Shown here piece by piece: positions 17,336 to 25,323 of a stretch of 64,000 nucleotides of DNA. This stretch comes from Anaerolineae bacterium (GTDB lineage Bacteria; Chloroflexota; Anaerolineae; 4572-78; J111): positions 310,001 through 374,000 of the forward strand of contig JAKLJP010000001.1 of assembly GCA_023151115.1 (NCBI GenBank), read 5' to 3'. The position numbers and the translations under genes are program-made. A model generated the notes under the pieces. It saw nothing but the letters and a program-made list of their open reading frames with translations, was not told the DNA's origin and did no database searches. Every line of letters begins with the position of its first letter. Position 1 is the first letter of the stretch.

Positions 17336-17576
17336 CGCCGGCAATGGGGGGAAAGAGAACCAACAAGTCGCCATCTTTGAGGGGATGGGTTAGCTCCTGT
17401 TTTTTGCCGTTGACCAGGGCAATCGCTACCTCTTCTATTGACAGGTTGAATTGTTCAGCCAGCAGAAGCTCGATAGTAGCGCCCGTAGTTGTTTTGCAAG
17501 TGACAGCTTGGCCTACGGGCAGATTAGGATAGCGGGCATGCAGTCCACCGTAGAATTTGATATATACCTCAATCAT
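17328..17576 (-). CDS. MoaD/ThiS-like sulfur-carrier protein linked to AOR
   Basis: An 82-residue beta-grasp protein. Start at 17576 is chosen because its ATG overlaps the stop of the aldehyde oxidoreductase as ATGA; the frame upstream lies inside that gene. The protein opens MIEVYIKFYGGLHARY and ends PPIAGGV. MoaD proteins carry sulfur as a C-terminal Gly-Gly thiocarboxylate during pterin cofactor synthesis, but here one Val follows the GG, so trimming would be needed or the protein acts differently. AOR operons often contain a MoaD-like gene for their tungsten or molybdenum bis-pterin cofactor. The 3' end runs into an AATCCAAAATC repeat. Confidence 0.85.
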   Translation of the reverse strand: MIEVYIKFYGGLHARYPNLPVGQAVTCKTTTGATIELLLAEQFNLSIEEVAIALVNGKKQELTHPLKDGDLLVLFPPIAGGV

Positions 17577-19432
17577 GGCTGTGCTACAATTTTGTAGGTG
17601 TGGTTGTGCCAGTACACCGCCAGTTGGATCAGACCCAATTCGGCGAGTTTTTCGGGCGTGAGCTGACCTTCCTTGTTCCAACCACGGAGTTGATAATAGA
17701 CCTGGATGCGCTCTTGCAGCCTGGCTCGGCTGCCCTGCCAGGGACCGCCGGGGACCGGCTCTAACATGCGTTCGGGCAGGGTGTCATCGGCGGCGGTCAG
17801 CCCGGCAGCCAGGTTGAATATGCGCTCCAGATTCCAGATGCGGTCACCCTGGATGAGCGAGTTTTCAAAGGTAAAGTTCAGGCCGGTGGCGGCGCTCATC
17901 AGGGCGGCAATCTCGCGGTGGGTAATGGCAAACTTGGAAAAGAGACAGATGCCGGAGGAGTCAACATAGGCCGTGGAGTTCTGGAAGGGCCGGCGCACTA
18001 ACTCCTCTTTTTGTTCAAGGCTCTCCGGGGGCATATAGCGGGGGATGCCGTACAGTTCGGCGGCGATGGTGTTGCCGCGCACGTGGCAGGCCCCCCGGTT
18101 AGAGGTTGCATAGTGCAGCGACATCCCCTGAAAGACGCGGGGGCTGTACGCCGCCATCTCCTGCTTTTTAACGCCCATAAACAGGTGGGGGCAGCCATAT
18201 TTTTGGGTGAGCCGGTAGGAACCCTGGGCTAACTCGACCCCAAATCCTTCACTCCGGCAGGCCAGCTCGACCAGACGTACCATCTCATCAGCCATACCAA
18301 AGCCGATGGGAAAGCCGACCTCTGCTTGAGTCAGAAAGTCGCTTTCATACATCTCCATGGCGGTAGCGATGGTGACGGCCAGGGACATGGTGTCTATACC
18401 GTAGTCGTTGCACAGGTAATTGGCCTTGACCGCGGCGGCCAAGTCGTCAATACCGCACAACGCGCTGAAGCCCCACAGCGACTCAAACTCAGGCCCTTCA
18501 CCTTTGGCGGTAAAACGCTCATCTACAATTTCGGTGACGCGGGTGCAGGCGATGGGGCAGGCAAAACAGGCCCGGTTGGTACGGGTCATCCGCTCTTTGA
18601 GCGCCTCGCCGCTGACCACCGCTGCGCCCTCGAACACTTCTTCCTGAAAGTTGCGGGTGGGATAGCCGCCGGTTTCGTTGAGCAGGTTGACCAGGTTGGC
18701 CGTGCCATAGGCCCGAAAGCTGCCGAAGGAAATTGGGTCGTTGACGATTTTCCGGTTGACCTCTTGCATGGCCAGCCAGAAGGCTTTGGGATCGGCCAGC
18801 TTAATTCCCTGCGTGCCCCGCACGACCACCGCTTTCAGATTTTTGCTGCCCATCACCGCACCGACGCCGGAGCGAGCGGCCAGGCGAGTGCGGTCGTTGA
18901 CCACCCCGGCGATGGGCGACAACTGCTCGCCGGTGGGGCCGATGCAGGCCATTTTGGCCGCCGGGTGGGTTTCGGCCAACAGCGCCGCATCGGTTTCTGG
19001 GACAGTTTTGCCCCACAAATGCTGCGCCGGGCGAATCTCTACTTTATCGTTTTCGATCCAAACATAGACCGGTTCAGCAGCCCGGCCCTCAAAAATCAGC
19101 ACGTCATAACCGGCAAACTTTAGCTCCGGGCCAAAAAAGCCGCCGGAGTTGGAGCAGGCAATGGTGCCTGTCAGCGGCGACTTACAGACCACCACGTAGC
19201 GTGAAGCCGCCGGAGCACCCGTTCCGGTCAGCGGTCCTGTCCCGAAGATGAGCTTGTTATCCGGTCCCAGAGCGTCGGAGGCCGGGTCCATCTCCTCGTA
19301 CAGCAGGCGAGAAGTCAACCCGCGCCCGCCGACAAAATCCTCAGTCAGCTTCAGGTCGAGCGGCTCGGTCGTCACTTGACGCTCGGTCAAATTGACCCGC
19401 AAGATTTTTCCAGCATAGCCATAGTAGGTCAT
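17573..19432 (-). CDS. Aldehyde:ferredoxin oxidoreductase (tungsten bis-pterin family)
   Basis: A 619-residue AOR, full length for the family. The N-terminal beta domain starts YYGYAGKILRVNLTER and contains GGRGLTSRLLYEEM, the pterin-binding GTGPLTGTGAP and ARSGVGAVMGSKNLKAV. The [4Fe-4S] ligands C289, C292 and C296 are in RACFACPIACTR, with a fourth Cys near residue 495 (SSGICLFSK). It oxidises aldehydes to acids, passing electrons to ferredoxin. It overlaps the FAD/ferredoxin fusion gene upstream (ATGA) and the MoaD-like gene downstream (ATGA). In Aromatoleum the aromatic AOR uses a separate polyferredoxin subunit; here that subunit appears as the C-terminal half of the upstream protein. 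Likely substrate is the aldehyde released by the amine pathway. Confidence 0.92.
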   Translation of the reverse strand: MTYYGYAGKILRVNLTERQVTTEPLDLKLTEDFVGGRGLTSRLLYEEMDPASDALGPDNKLIFGTGPLTGTGAPAASRYVVVCKSPLTGTIACSNSGGFFGPELKFAGYDVLIFEGRAAEPVYVWIENDKVEIRPAQHLWGKTVPETDAALLAETHPAAKMACIGPTGEQLSPIAGVVNDRTRLAARSGVGAVMGSKNLKAVVVRGTQGIKLADPKAFWLAMQEVNRKIVNDPISFGSFRAYGTANLVNLLNETGGYPTRNFQEEVFEGAAVVSGEALKERMTRTNRACFACPIACTRVTEIVDERFTAKGEGPEFESLWGFSALCGIDDLAAAVKANYLCNDYGIDTMSLAVTIATAMEMYESDFLTQAEVGFPIGFGMADEMVRLVELACRSEGFGVELAQGSYRLTQKYGCPHLFMGVKKQEMAAYSPRVFQGMSLHYATSNRGACHVRGNTIAAELYGIPRYMPPESLEQKEELVRRPFQNSTAYVDSSGICLFSKFAITHREIAALMSAATGLNFTFENSLIQGDRIWNLERIFNLAAGLTAADDTLPERMLEPVPGGPWQGSRARLQERIQVYYQLRGWNKEGQLTPEKLAELGLIQLAVYWHNHTYKIVAQP

Positions 19433-21213
19433 TTCCGGCGCTTCCTCCTTTTGGTTCTAAGCTGGTCTTTCTCTACCAGCGCCCAGAGATTATCCACCGC
19501 CCTTTGTTTCATCCGGTCCCAGGTGTCCCCATCCAGCGGGGCGAAGGTGATAGCCTGGGTGGGGCAGTAAATAGCGCAGGCGGGGTTGCCGCCGCACAGG
19601 TCGCACTTGATCACGGTTTTCTTTTCTTCAACAAAGTAGATGCCGCCGTAGGGACAGGCTTTGACACAGAGCATGCAGCCGGTACAGTTCTCGTCAATAA
19701 CCTTGATAATCCCGGACCCACCATCCAGTTCCAGTGCGGCAAAGGGGCAGGATTTCATGCAGTAGATTTCTTCGCAGTGGATACAGGTCATGGGCATGAA
19801 AAAATCGTCGCTGGGGTAGGCCACGCGAATGCGGAGGCTGTCAGTTGGGAGGACCATTTGCTCATGTTCAATAGAGCAGGCCATCTCGCACATTCGGCAG
19901 CCGGTGCAGAGAGAAGGATCAATCACCAAGAGATTTTGGAATTTAGACTGCCCCTTCGGGCGTGGATTTTGGGTTTTGGAGTGTGGCCCGGTTTCGATTT
20001 TGGCTTGTGCGCCATTGCTGCTAGTTGGGAGGCTGGGGGGAGCGCCGGTAGCCAGGGCGGCTTCAAACGTACCTGAGGGAGTCCAGCGGGTACGCAGCCA
20101 GCGTTTGAAGCGGTCGTGGGGGAAGGGGGTGAGAGGGGCGGGCTTGTCGCCGCTGCTGATCCAGTCGGCCAGGTAGCGACCCACCACCGGGCCGATGGCC
20201 AGGCCGTGGCCGCAGAAGCCGGTTGCCAGAATGACGTTCTCATTCAGCCGGTCAATAATCGGCAGGCCGTCCGGGGTGCTGGGGTCCAGGCCGCCCCAGG
20301 TGCGCAGCAGCGAAACCTGGCGCAGTGATGGCAGCAGCCGGGTGAGATGTTCAACCGCCAGCTTGAGATTCGCCCCGGTGACGCGCTCAATCTCGCTTGG
20401 CGCAATCGTTCCTCCCCCAAAGTGGAGACCGCCGTGCCGGGTCTGGCGAAAGAACAAATCGCCGGTGGCCACACCGAACATGTAGGGAAACAGCGGCTGC
20501 AGGGCCTCGGAAATCATTGACTCGTAGCACATGTTAGCCAGGGGCAGGTCGAAACCGAGTTTCAGGCACAGTTCGAGTGATCCTGCCCCGGCTGTGATCA
20601 GCACGGTTGGTGCAGTCACTACTCGATCACCGGCCTCAATGACGGCCTGGCCGCCATCGGTCTGACGGATGGCGCGGACTTCGTAGCCGAGCAACGTCCT
20701 GGCTCCGGCTCGCACGGCGGCCTGGTAAAAGCCTGTGACCAACCGAAAGGGGTTGCAGTGTCCATCGGTGGGGCAAAAACTGGCCCCCAACACCTCGCCT
20801 TGACCCAGCCCTGGGACCAGTTCCCGGACTTCCTCCGGCCCTACCCAGTGCAACTCCAGGCCCACGGCTTGCTGCCGGACAATGTCAAGCTGCATAGGCC
20901 GGACATGGTCGGGGATTTCGACCAGGCGTAGGTTGCCGGCGCGGGTGTATTCCAGGTCAAGGCTTAATTCGTCAGACAAGCCGGGGAAAAGAGCGATGCT
21001 TTCCAGGGCCAGCGGCAGCTCTTCGGAGGCGCGAGCCGACTGGCGCACCCCGCCGCCGGAACGCCCCGACGCGCCGCTACCAATCCCTCGCCGCTCGATG
21101 AGCAGCACCTCCGCACTGCGTTGAGCCAGATAGTACGCCGTCGCACAGCCAATGATGCCGCCGCCGATAATAACCACATCGGCGCTATTTGAGCTGGGTT
21201 GCTGGTTAGCCAT
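19429..21213 (-). CDS. Fusion: DAO-type FAD oxidoreductase (HcnC/opine-oxidase-like) plus polyferredoxin (AOR electron-carrier-like)
   Basis: A 594-residue two-part protein. Residues 1-385 are a D-amino-acid-oxidase-type flavoenzyme with VVIIGGGIIGCATAYYLAQ and the C-terminal VILATGFCGHGLAIGPVVG. From about residue 425 there is a ferredoxin with four Cys groups (CTGCRMCEMAC, CIHCEEIYCMKSCP, CTGCMLCVKACP, CDLCGGNPACAIYCP), as in the AorA-type subunit of aromatic aldehyde oxidoreductases. The linker (about 400-425) reads [12 protein letters not shown], which is a direct translation of the AATCCAAAATC/GCCC..GGGC repeat at 19932-19982. The two halves look like neighbouring genes joined through an in-frame intergenic repeat. 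Flavin half probably oxidises an N-alkyl amino acid with the HcnA/HcnB-like partners; the ferredoxin half probably serves the AOR. Confidence 0.85.
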   Translation of the reverse strand: MANQQPSSNSADVVIIGGGIIGCATAYYLAQRSAEVLLIERRGIGSGASGRSGGGVRQSARASEELPLALESIALFPGLSDELSLDLEYTRAGNLRLVEIPDHVRPMQLDIVRQQAVGLELHWVGPEEVRELVPGLGQGEVLGASFCPTDGHCNPFRLVTGFYQAAVRAGARTLLGYEVRAIRQTDGGQAVIEAGDRVVTAPTVLITAGAGSLELCLKLGFDLPLANMCYESMISEALQPLFPYMFGVATGDLFFRQTRHGGLHFGGGTIAPSEIERVTGANLKLAVEHLTRLLPSLRQVSLLRTWGGLDPSTPDGLPIIDRLNENVILATGFCGHGLAIGPVVGRYLADWISSGDKPAPLTPFPHDRFKRWLRTRWTPSGTFEAALATGAPPSLPTSSNGAQAKIETGPHSKTQNPRPKGQSKFQNLLVIDPSLCTGCRMCEMACSIEHEQMVLPTDSLRIRVAYPSDDFFMPMTCIHCEEIYCMKSCPFAALELDGGSGIIKVIDENCTGCMLCVKACPYGGIYFVEEKKTVIKCDLCGGNPACAIYCPTQAITFAPLDGDTWDRMKQRAVDNLWALVEKDQLRTKRRKRRK

Positions 21214-21224
21214 AGTCCCGTAAA

Positions 21225-21290
21225 AAATTGTGAATTGTGAATAGTCAATTGTGAATGGTTAACAATTAATAATTCACAATTCACAATTAT
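21225..21290. repeat. AATTGTGAATTG-type hairpin repeat
   Basis: AAAATTGTGAATTGTGAATA faces TAATTCACAATTCACAATTA within 66 bases, forming a long hairpin between the HcnB-like and HcnC-like genes. It lies inside an otherwise tightly packed operon. Confidence 0.85.
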
Positions 21291-22747
21291 GATCTCCTCA
21301 CTTGCCCATACTGGGTCACGTGGTCTTCCCATTGCAATGCCGGTTCGACCAGTTTATCCGGCCCGGCGATAACACCCATGGGGATAGGCTTGACCGGCGG
21401 GCGAGCGGTGAATGTCCCGACGGCGGCCAACTCTCGCCCGGTTTCCTGGGCGACCAGGTGGGCGATGATGGGGCCGCAGATTCGGCCCTGACAGCGACCC
21501 ATGCCGGCCCGCGTCCAGGGTTTCAACTGGTTGAGGTGGGTGGCTCCTGCTCTTACCGTAGCCCGTACTGCCCCGGCGGTCACTTCTTCGCAGCGGCAGA
21601 CTACAACGTCGTCAGAGGCTAACGCACATAGGCCTGGCTTGATGGAAAACATCGTCCCTAATGTTTCCACCACCGAGCGCGCCCCCTGCCACTCTTTTCG
21701 CAACGCTGCGCTACTGTGAGCGGCCTCGCCCACTTGATAGCCCAACTGCTGGGCCGCCACCGCCCCGGCAATACGTCCCTCGAGCAGGGCCACCTCCACC
21801 CCGCCAATACCACGCACCTCCCCGACCGCAAAAATACCCGGCTGGCTGGTCTCCATATCCTCGTTGGTCATGGTCGCCAGAGCGCCGAAGTGAGGGTCAA
21901 ACCGCTGTTCGCAGCCGGCTAACCGGGTCAATTCGGTGGCTGGAACAAAGCCAAAGTTGAGGCAAATCGTGTCCACCGCCAGCCGCTCCTCCTTCCCGGC
22001 GATGGGCCGGCCAGCGTCGTCCACCCTGGCAATGACCGCCCCCTCCACCTCTCGCTCGCCCAGCGCCCGGACAACGGCATAACCAAATTTCAGTGGGACT
22101 CCGGCCTGTTGCAGCCGCCGCCGGTTGGTCAAGCCCTGGCCCACCTTGTCCCAATGTCCCCACAATTTGGGAGCCAGCGTGAGAAATTTCTTTTGGGGTT
22201 GCAGCTCAACAATCGCCGCGATCTCTGCCCCGGCTTCGAGCAGTTGCACCCCGGCCAGTTGCAGCAGCGGACCGGTTCCGGCCAGCAGCAACCGCCGCCC
22301 GGCCAGCAGACCCTGCCCCTTGAGCAGCAACTGCGCCCCACCGACAGTCATCACCCCCGGCAGCGTCCAGCCGGGAAAGGGCATCACCCGCTCGTAAGCC
22401 CCGGCGGCGATAATCAGCCGTTGGGCTTGTATTTCGTCTGCACTGGCGGCGTTGAGTGGATAGAGGCTGAGTTTTTGGTCGGGGGTGACATCCCAGGCCA
22501 GCGTGTTGCAACGCAGCTCAAGGTTGGGCTGGTTCAACCCGGCCAGCAGGTCTCGGCCTTGCCGGATGTTATCGGCCAGTGAAGGGGGGAAATGGTCCGG
22601 GTCAAGATCCGCCCCCGGCTGTTTGAAATATTGTCCGCCGGGCCGGGCTGACTCCTCGATAAGGGTCACTTTGGCCCCGGCCTGGGCCGCCGTGACCGCC
22701 GCCGCTAACCCCGCCGGACCGGCCCCAACGACAACGATCTCGGTCAT
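21287..22747 (-). CDS. FAD/NAD(P)-binding oxidoreductase with [2Fe-2S] BFD domain (HcnB / opine oxidase A-like)
   Basis: A 486-residue flavoprotein: first dinucleotide fold MTEIVVVGAGPAGLAAAVTA, a second at about 150 (AGRRLLLAGTGPLLQLAG), the FAD-proximal GIFAVGEVRGIGGVEVALLEG, and a C-terminal BFD-type iron-sulfur domain with CRCEEVTAGA and GMGRCQGRICG. This is the architecture of HcnB, OoxA/NoxA and the alpha subunit of archaeal D-proline dehydrogenases. It pairs with a small [2Fe-2S] protein and a DAO-type subunit to oxidise secondary amines or glycine. ATGA overlap with the HcnA-like gene. Confidence 0.88.
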   Translation of the reverse strand: MTEIVVVGAGPAGLAAAVTAAQAGAKVTLIEESARPGGQYFKQPGADLDPDHFPPSLADNIRQGRDLLAGLNQPNLELRCNTLAWDVTPDQKLSLYPLNAASADEIQAQRLIIAAGAYERVMPFPGWTLPGVMTVGGAQLLLKGQGLLAGRRLLLAGTGPLLQLAGVQLLEAGAEIAAIVELQPQKKFLTLAPKLWGHWDKVGQGLTNRRRLQQAGVPLKFGYAVVRALGEREVEGAVIARVDDAGRPIAGKEERLAVDTICLNFGFVPATELTRLAGCEQRFDPHFGALATMTNEDMETSQPGIFAVGEVRGIGGVEVALLEGRIAGAVAAQQLGYQVGEAAHSSAALRKEWQGARSVVETLGTMFSIKPGLCALASDDVVVCRCEEVTAGAVRATVRAGATHLNQLKPWTRAGMGRCQGRICGPIIAHLVAQETGRELAAVGTFTARPPVKPIPMGVIAGPDKLVEPALQWEDHVTQYGQVRRS

Positions 22748-23028
22748 GCTTCCGCCATCTCAACAATACAGCCGGGGCGAACCTCGACCATACAACTGCG
22801 GACGTTGGGCACGCCGTCTACCATCACCAGGCAATCGAAGCAAACACCCATGCCGCAGAAAAAGCCGCGCCCCTCGCCATTGAGGGGCGCGGACCGAAAT
22901 ATGCACCGCCCGCTAGCGAGCAGCGCCGCGGCCACACTTTCACCGGGGTAGGCTGTCACTGGGCTGCCGTTGACTCTGATGGTGATAGGGTCGCCGCGTT
23001 GAATTATCTCAAGACGTTTTGCACTCAT
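22744..23028 (-). CDS. [2Fe-2S] ferredoxin-like subunit (HcnA / sarcosine oxidase alpha N-terminal-like)
   Basis: A 94-residue protein. The start at 23028 is used because the frame beyond it runs through the CACGCATCACG repeat. It contains FRSAPLNGEGRGFFCGMGVCFDC and VPNVRSC, the plant-type [2Fe-2S] ligand set C-x4-C-x2-C...C of the HcnA group. It probably passes electrons from the flavin subunits. Its stop overlaps the HcnB-like start (ATGA), so the pair is co-translated. Confidence 0.88.
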   Translation of the reverse strand: MSAKRLEIIQRGDPITIRVNGSPVTAYPGESVAAALLASGRCIFRSAPLNGEGRGFFCGMGVCFDCLVMVDGVPNVRSCMVEVRPGCIVEMAEA

Positions 23029-23046
23029 TTGAGTGTATCCTAAATT

Positions 23047-23173
23047 TGATGCGTGATACGTGGTGCGGGGTGCGTAAAAACTATCACGCATCACGCATCA
23101 TTCCATTTGACTGATTTACCCCTTGGAGTTGCCTTGCCCTTACTCCCTACTCCTTACTCCCTACTCCCTACCT
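23047..23173. repeat. Two hairpin/tandem repeats (CGTGATR and ACTCCCT types)
   Basis: GATGCGTGATACGTGGTGCG faces CTATCACGCATCACGCATCA at 23047-23103. A second tract of TACTCCCTACTCC units follows at 23136-23171 next to the stop of the glutamate-synthase-like gene. Confidence 0.85.
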
Positions 23174-24508
23174 CCACGGCTGCACCACCTTATCTACCCC
23201 CACCAGCGGCACGCCGGTAATGGCCGAGGCTTCGAGGGTGAGCGCCCGCAGGTCTTCCGGCTCCAGGTCGTGGACGTTGGCCTTGCCGCAAGCTTTGGCC
23301 AGCATGGTCACTTCCATGGTGATCGCCCGCAGGAAATTCGCCAGCCGCTCACTGGCCTCGTCCGGATCGAGCCGCTGTTGCAGTTTTTCGTCCTGGGTGG
23401 CCACACCCACCGGGCAGAGGCCGGTGTGACAGTGGTAGCACGCCCCGGGCGCTGCCCCCAGGGCGTGATATTCCTCAACGTACCGGGGCGAGTTGCAGCC
23501 CAGGGCCATCAGCGCCGCCGTACCGATAGCCACCGCATCGGCTCCCAGGGCCAGGGCTTTGGCCACATCAGCCCCGGATTTGAGACCGCCGGAAACCACC
23601 AGCGAAACCTTGCCATACATGCCAATCTCTTCCAGGGCGCGGCGGGCGGCCGGGATAGCAGCGACGGTAGGGATGCCGGTATGGTCCAGCAAAAATTCGG
23701 GCGAGGCGCCGGTCGCGCCTTCCATGCCGTCAATTACAATCACATCCACCCCGCTTTTGGCCGCAATCTTAACATCGTGCGTCACGCGGCAGGCGGGCAT
23801 TTTGCAAAAGATGGGGACGCGGTAGCCGGTAGCGTCGCGTAGCTCCTCGATTTTTATTTGCATATCATCTGGGCCGAGAAAGTCGGGGTGGCGCACCGAA
23901 GAGCGCTGGTCAATCCCCTTGGGCAACTGGCGCATCTCGACCACCTTATCAATCACCTTCATGCCCAGCAGGACGCCCCCGGTGCCCGGTTTCGCGCCCT
24001 GGCCAATGGCAATCTCGATGGCGTCGGCCCGGCGTAGATGTTCCAGGTCAAGCTGGTAGCGGCTGGGGGTCATCTGGTAAATTAACTTTTTGGAGGCAAG
24101 ACGTTCATCTTCGAGCATCCCGCCTTCGCCGGTGGAAGTGCAGGTTCCGACCTTGGTAGCGCCCCGCCCCAGGGCTACCTTGGCGTTCCGGCTCAATGCG
24201 CCAAAACTCATCGAAGCGATGTAAACCGGGATGTCCAATTCCATCGGCTGGCTGACCAACTCTTTTTTGTAACCACCCAAAATGGTTTTGGTCTCGCACG
24301 ATTCGCGGTAGCCTTCCAGCGGCAGGCGGGTCATAGCTGCCGGCAGAAAGACGAGTTGGTCCAGGGTGGGAATGTTGAAAAAGGTGGAGAAGCCCCGAAT
24401 TTGGTAGCGGCCCAATTCCGCTTTGGTTTGAATCTCTTGGATTACGTGCGGCGGCCAGATGTGGCTCCGCGATGGGGTAGGATGATTTCCGTTTAGACTT
24501 TCAGCCAT
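23168..24508 (-). CDS. FMN-binding glutamate-synthase-like subunit (N-methylglutamate synthase MgsC-like)
   Basis: A 446-residue central/FMN domain of the glutamate synthase family without amidotransferase or beta-helix parts, which are the next two genes. Seen: YIASMSFGALSRNAKVALGRG, STGEGGMLEDERL, the FMN barrel VIVIDGMEGATGASP, LVVSGGLKSGADVAKALALGADAV, and the [3Fe-4S] motif CYHCHTGLCPVGVATQ. In methylotrophs a three-gene split of this kind (mgsABC) makes N-methylglutamate from glutamate-derived substrates and methylamine. It overlaps the beta-helix subunit gene by 16 bases. Function as an N-alkylglutamate synthase is inferred from the neighbours. Confidence 0.85.
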   Translation of the reverse strand: MAESLNGNHPTPSRSHIWPPHVIQEIQTKAELGRYQIRGFSTFFNIPTLDQLVFLPAAMTRLPLEGYRESCETKTILGGYKKELVSQPMELDIPVYIASMSFGALSRNAKVALGRGATKVGTCTSTGEGGMLEDERLASKKLIYQMTPSRYQLDLEHLRRADAIEIAIGQGAKPGTGGVLLGMKVIDKVVEMRQLPKGIDQRSSVRHPDFLGPDDMQIKIEELRDATGYRVPIFCKMPACRVTHDVKIAAKSGVDVIVIDGMEGATGASPEFLLDHTGIPTVAAIPAARRALEEIGMYGKVSLVVSGGLKSGADVAKALALGADAVAIGTAALMALGCNSPRYVEEYHALGAAPGACYHCHTGLCPVGVATQDEKLQQRLDPDEASERLANFLRAITMEVTMLAKACGKANVHDLEPEDLRALTLEASAITGVPLVGVDKVVQPWR

Positions 24509-25203
24509 GTGTCTGCCTCCCGTTTGTCAAAATACCATAATTTCTGCCCGGATACCACCTTTTTCCAGGCGCGCAGGCTGAGGCCAAAACCAGCCTCGGC
24601 CACGATGGTCTCGATCTCGTCAATCTCGCTGGGAGGCGGCTCGACAATCACGGCGTCAAGCCCCAGCCCTTGGATCTGCCCGGCCACGTAAATGTTGCCC
24701 TGGTAGAGCGAGTCGCCAATGCCGTCGGCGGCGTCGCCCAGCACAATGAGTTTGCCGGCCTGGGCCATAAAGCCGGACAAAAAACCGACATTGCCGCCGA
24801 CAACGACCACGCCTCCTTTTTGGGCCACCCCGGTCCGCGCTCCGGCATTGCCTTCGACTACGATCATCCCACCTCGCAGCGAAGCGCCGGTGCTCTGGCC
24901 GGTCTGCCCGCGCACCCGGATGAAGCCGCTGGCCATGCCCTCGCCCACGCCCCAACCGGCGTTGTGGCTGACTTCGATGATGGCCCCATTGTTGAGGCCG
25001 CCGCAGTAGTAGCCTACGCTGCCCTCAAAACAAACCCGCCCTCCGGCGGGCAGGGCCACGCCCAAGTTGTGCCGGGACCGGGGATTCTCTAGGAGCACGT
25101 CGCAACCATCGGCCACCATCTGCCGCAGCCGGGTATTTAACTCGCGGATAGATTGACCATCCGCATCAATCTTGACCACCTGTCTTTCCAGGGTTAGTTC
25201 CAT
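24493..25203 (-). CDS. GXGXG beta-helix subunit of glutamate-synthase type (MgsB-like)
   Basis: A 236-residue protein with the repeated glycine pattern of the glutamate synthase C-terminal beta-helix: YYCGGLNNGAIIEV, AGWGVGEGMASGFIRV, GASLRGGMIVVEGNAGARTG, GGVVVVGGNVGFLSGFM and GNIYVAGQIQGLG. Alone it is a structural subunit. The same stand-alone form occurs in N-methylglutamate synthase and formylmethanofuran dehydrogenase subunit C. Position between the amidotransferase and FMN subunit genes supports the first. Confidence 0.88.
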   Translation of the reverse strand: MELTLERQVVKIDADGQSIRELNTRLRQMVADGCDVLLENPRSRHNLGVALPAGGRVCFEGSVGYYCGGLNNGAIIEVSHNAGWGVGEGMASGFIRVRGQTGQSTGASLRGGMIVVEGNAGARTGVAQKGGVVVVGGNVGFLSGFMAQAGKLIVLGDAADGIGDSLYQGNIYVAGQIQGLGLDAVIVEPPPSEIDEIETIVAEAGFGLSLRAWKKVVSGQKLWYFDKREADTWLKV

Positions 25204-25208
25204 CGCCT

Positions 25209-25322
25209 CACCTCAAATCTAAAATCTAAAATCGTCAGTGGCATAGGGATGCCAGCCTACGTTTTCAGATTCGCCTCAAATCCAAAATCCACGCCCAAAG
25301 GGGCAGTCTAAAATCCAAAATC
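25209..25322. repeat. AATCCAAAATC repeat with GCCC..GGGC core
   Basis: The gap between the beta-helix and amidotransferase genes holds AAATCTAAAATCTAAAATCG, then AAATCCAAAATCCACGCCC, AAAG, GGGCAGTCTAAAATCC. This is the intergenic form of the same repeat that appears in frame inside several proteins. Confidence 0.85.
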
Positions 25323-25323
25323 G

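Noticed and set aside
19429..23028. hcnABC hydrogen cyanide synthase
   Set aside because: Architecture fits, but the setting with GmaS/MgsABC-like genes and AOR favours oxidation of an N-substituted amino acid; opine oxidases and D-proline dehydrogenases have the same architecture.
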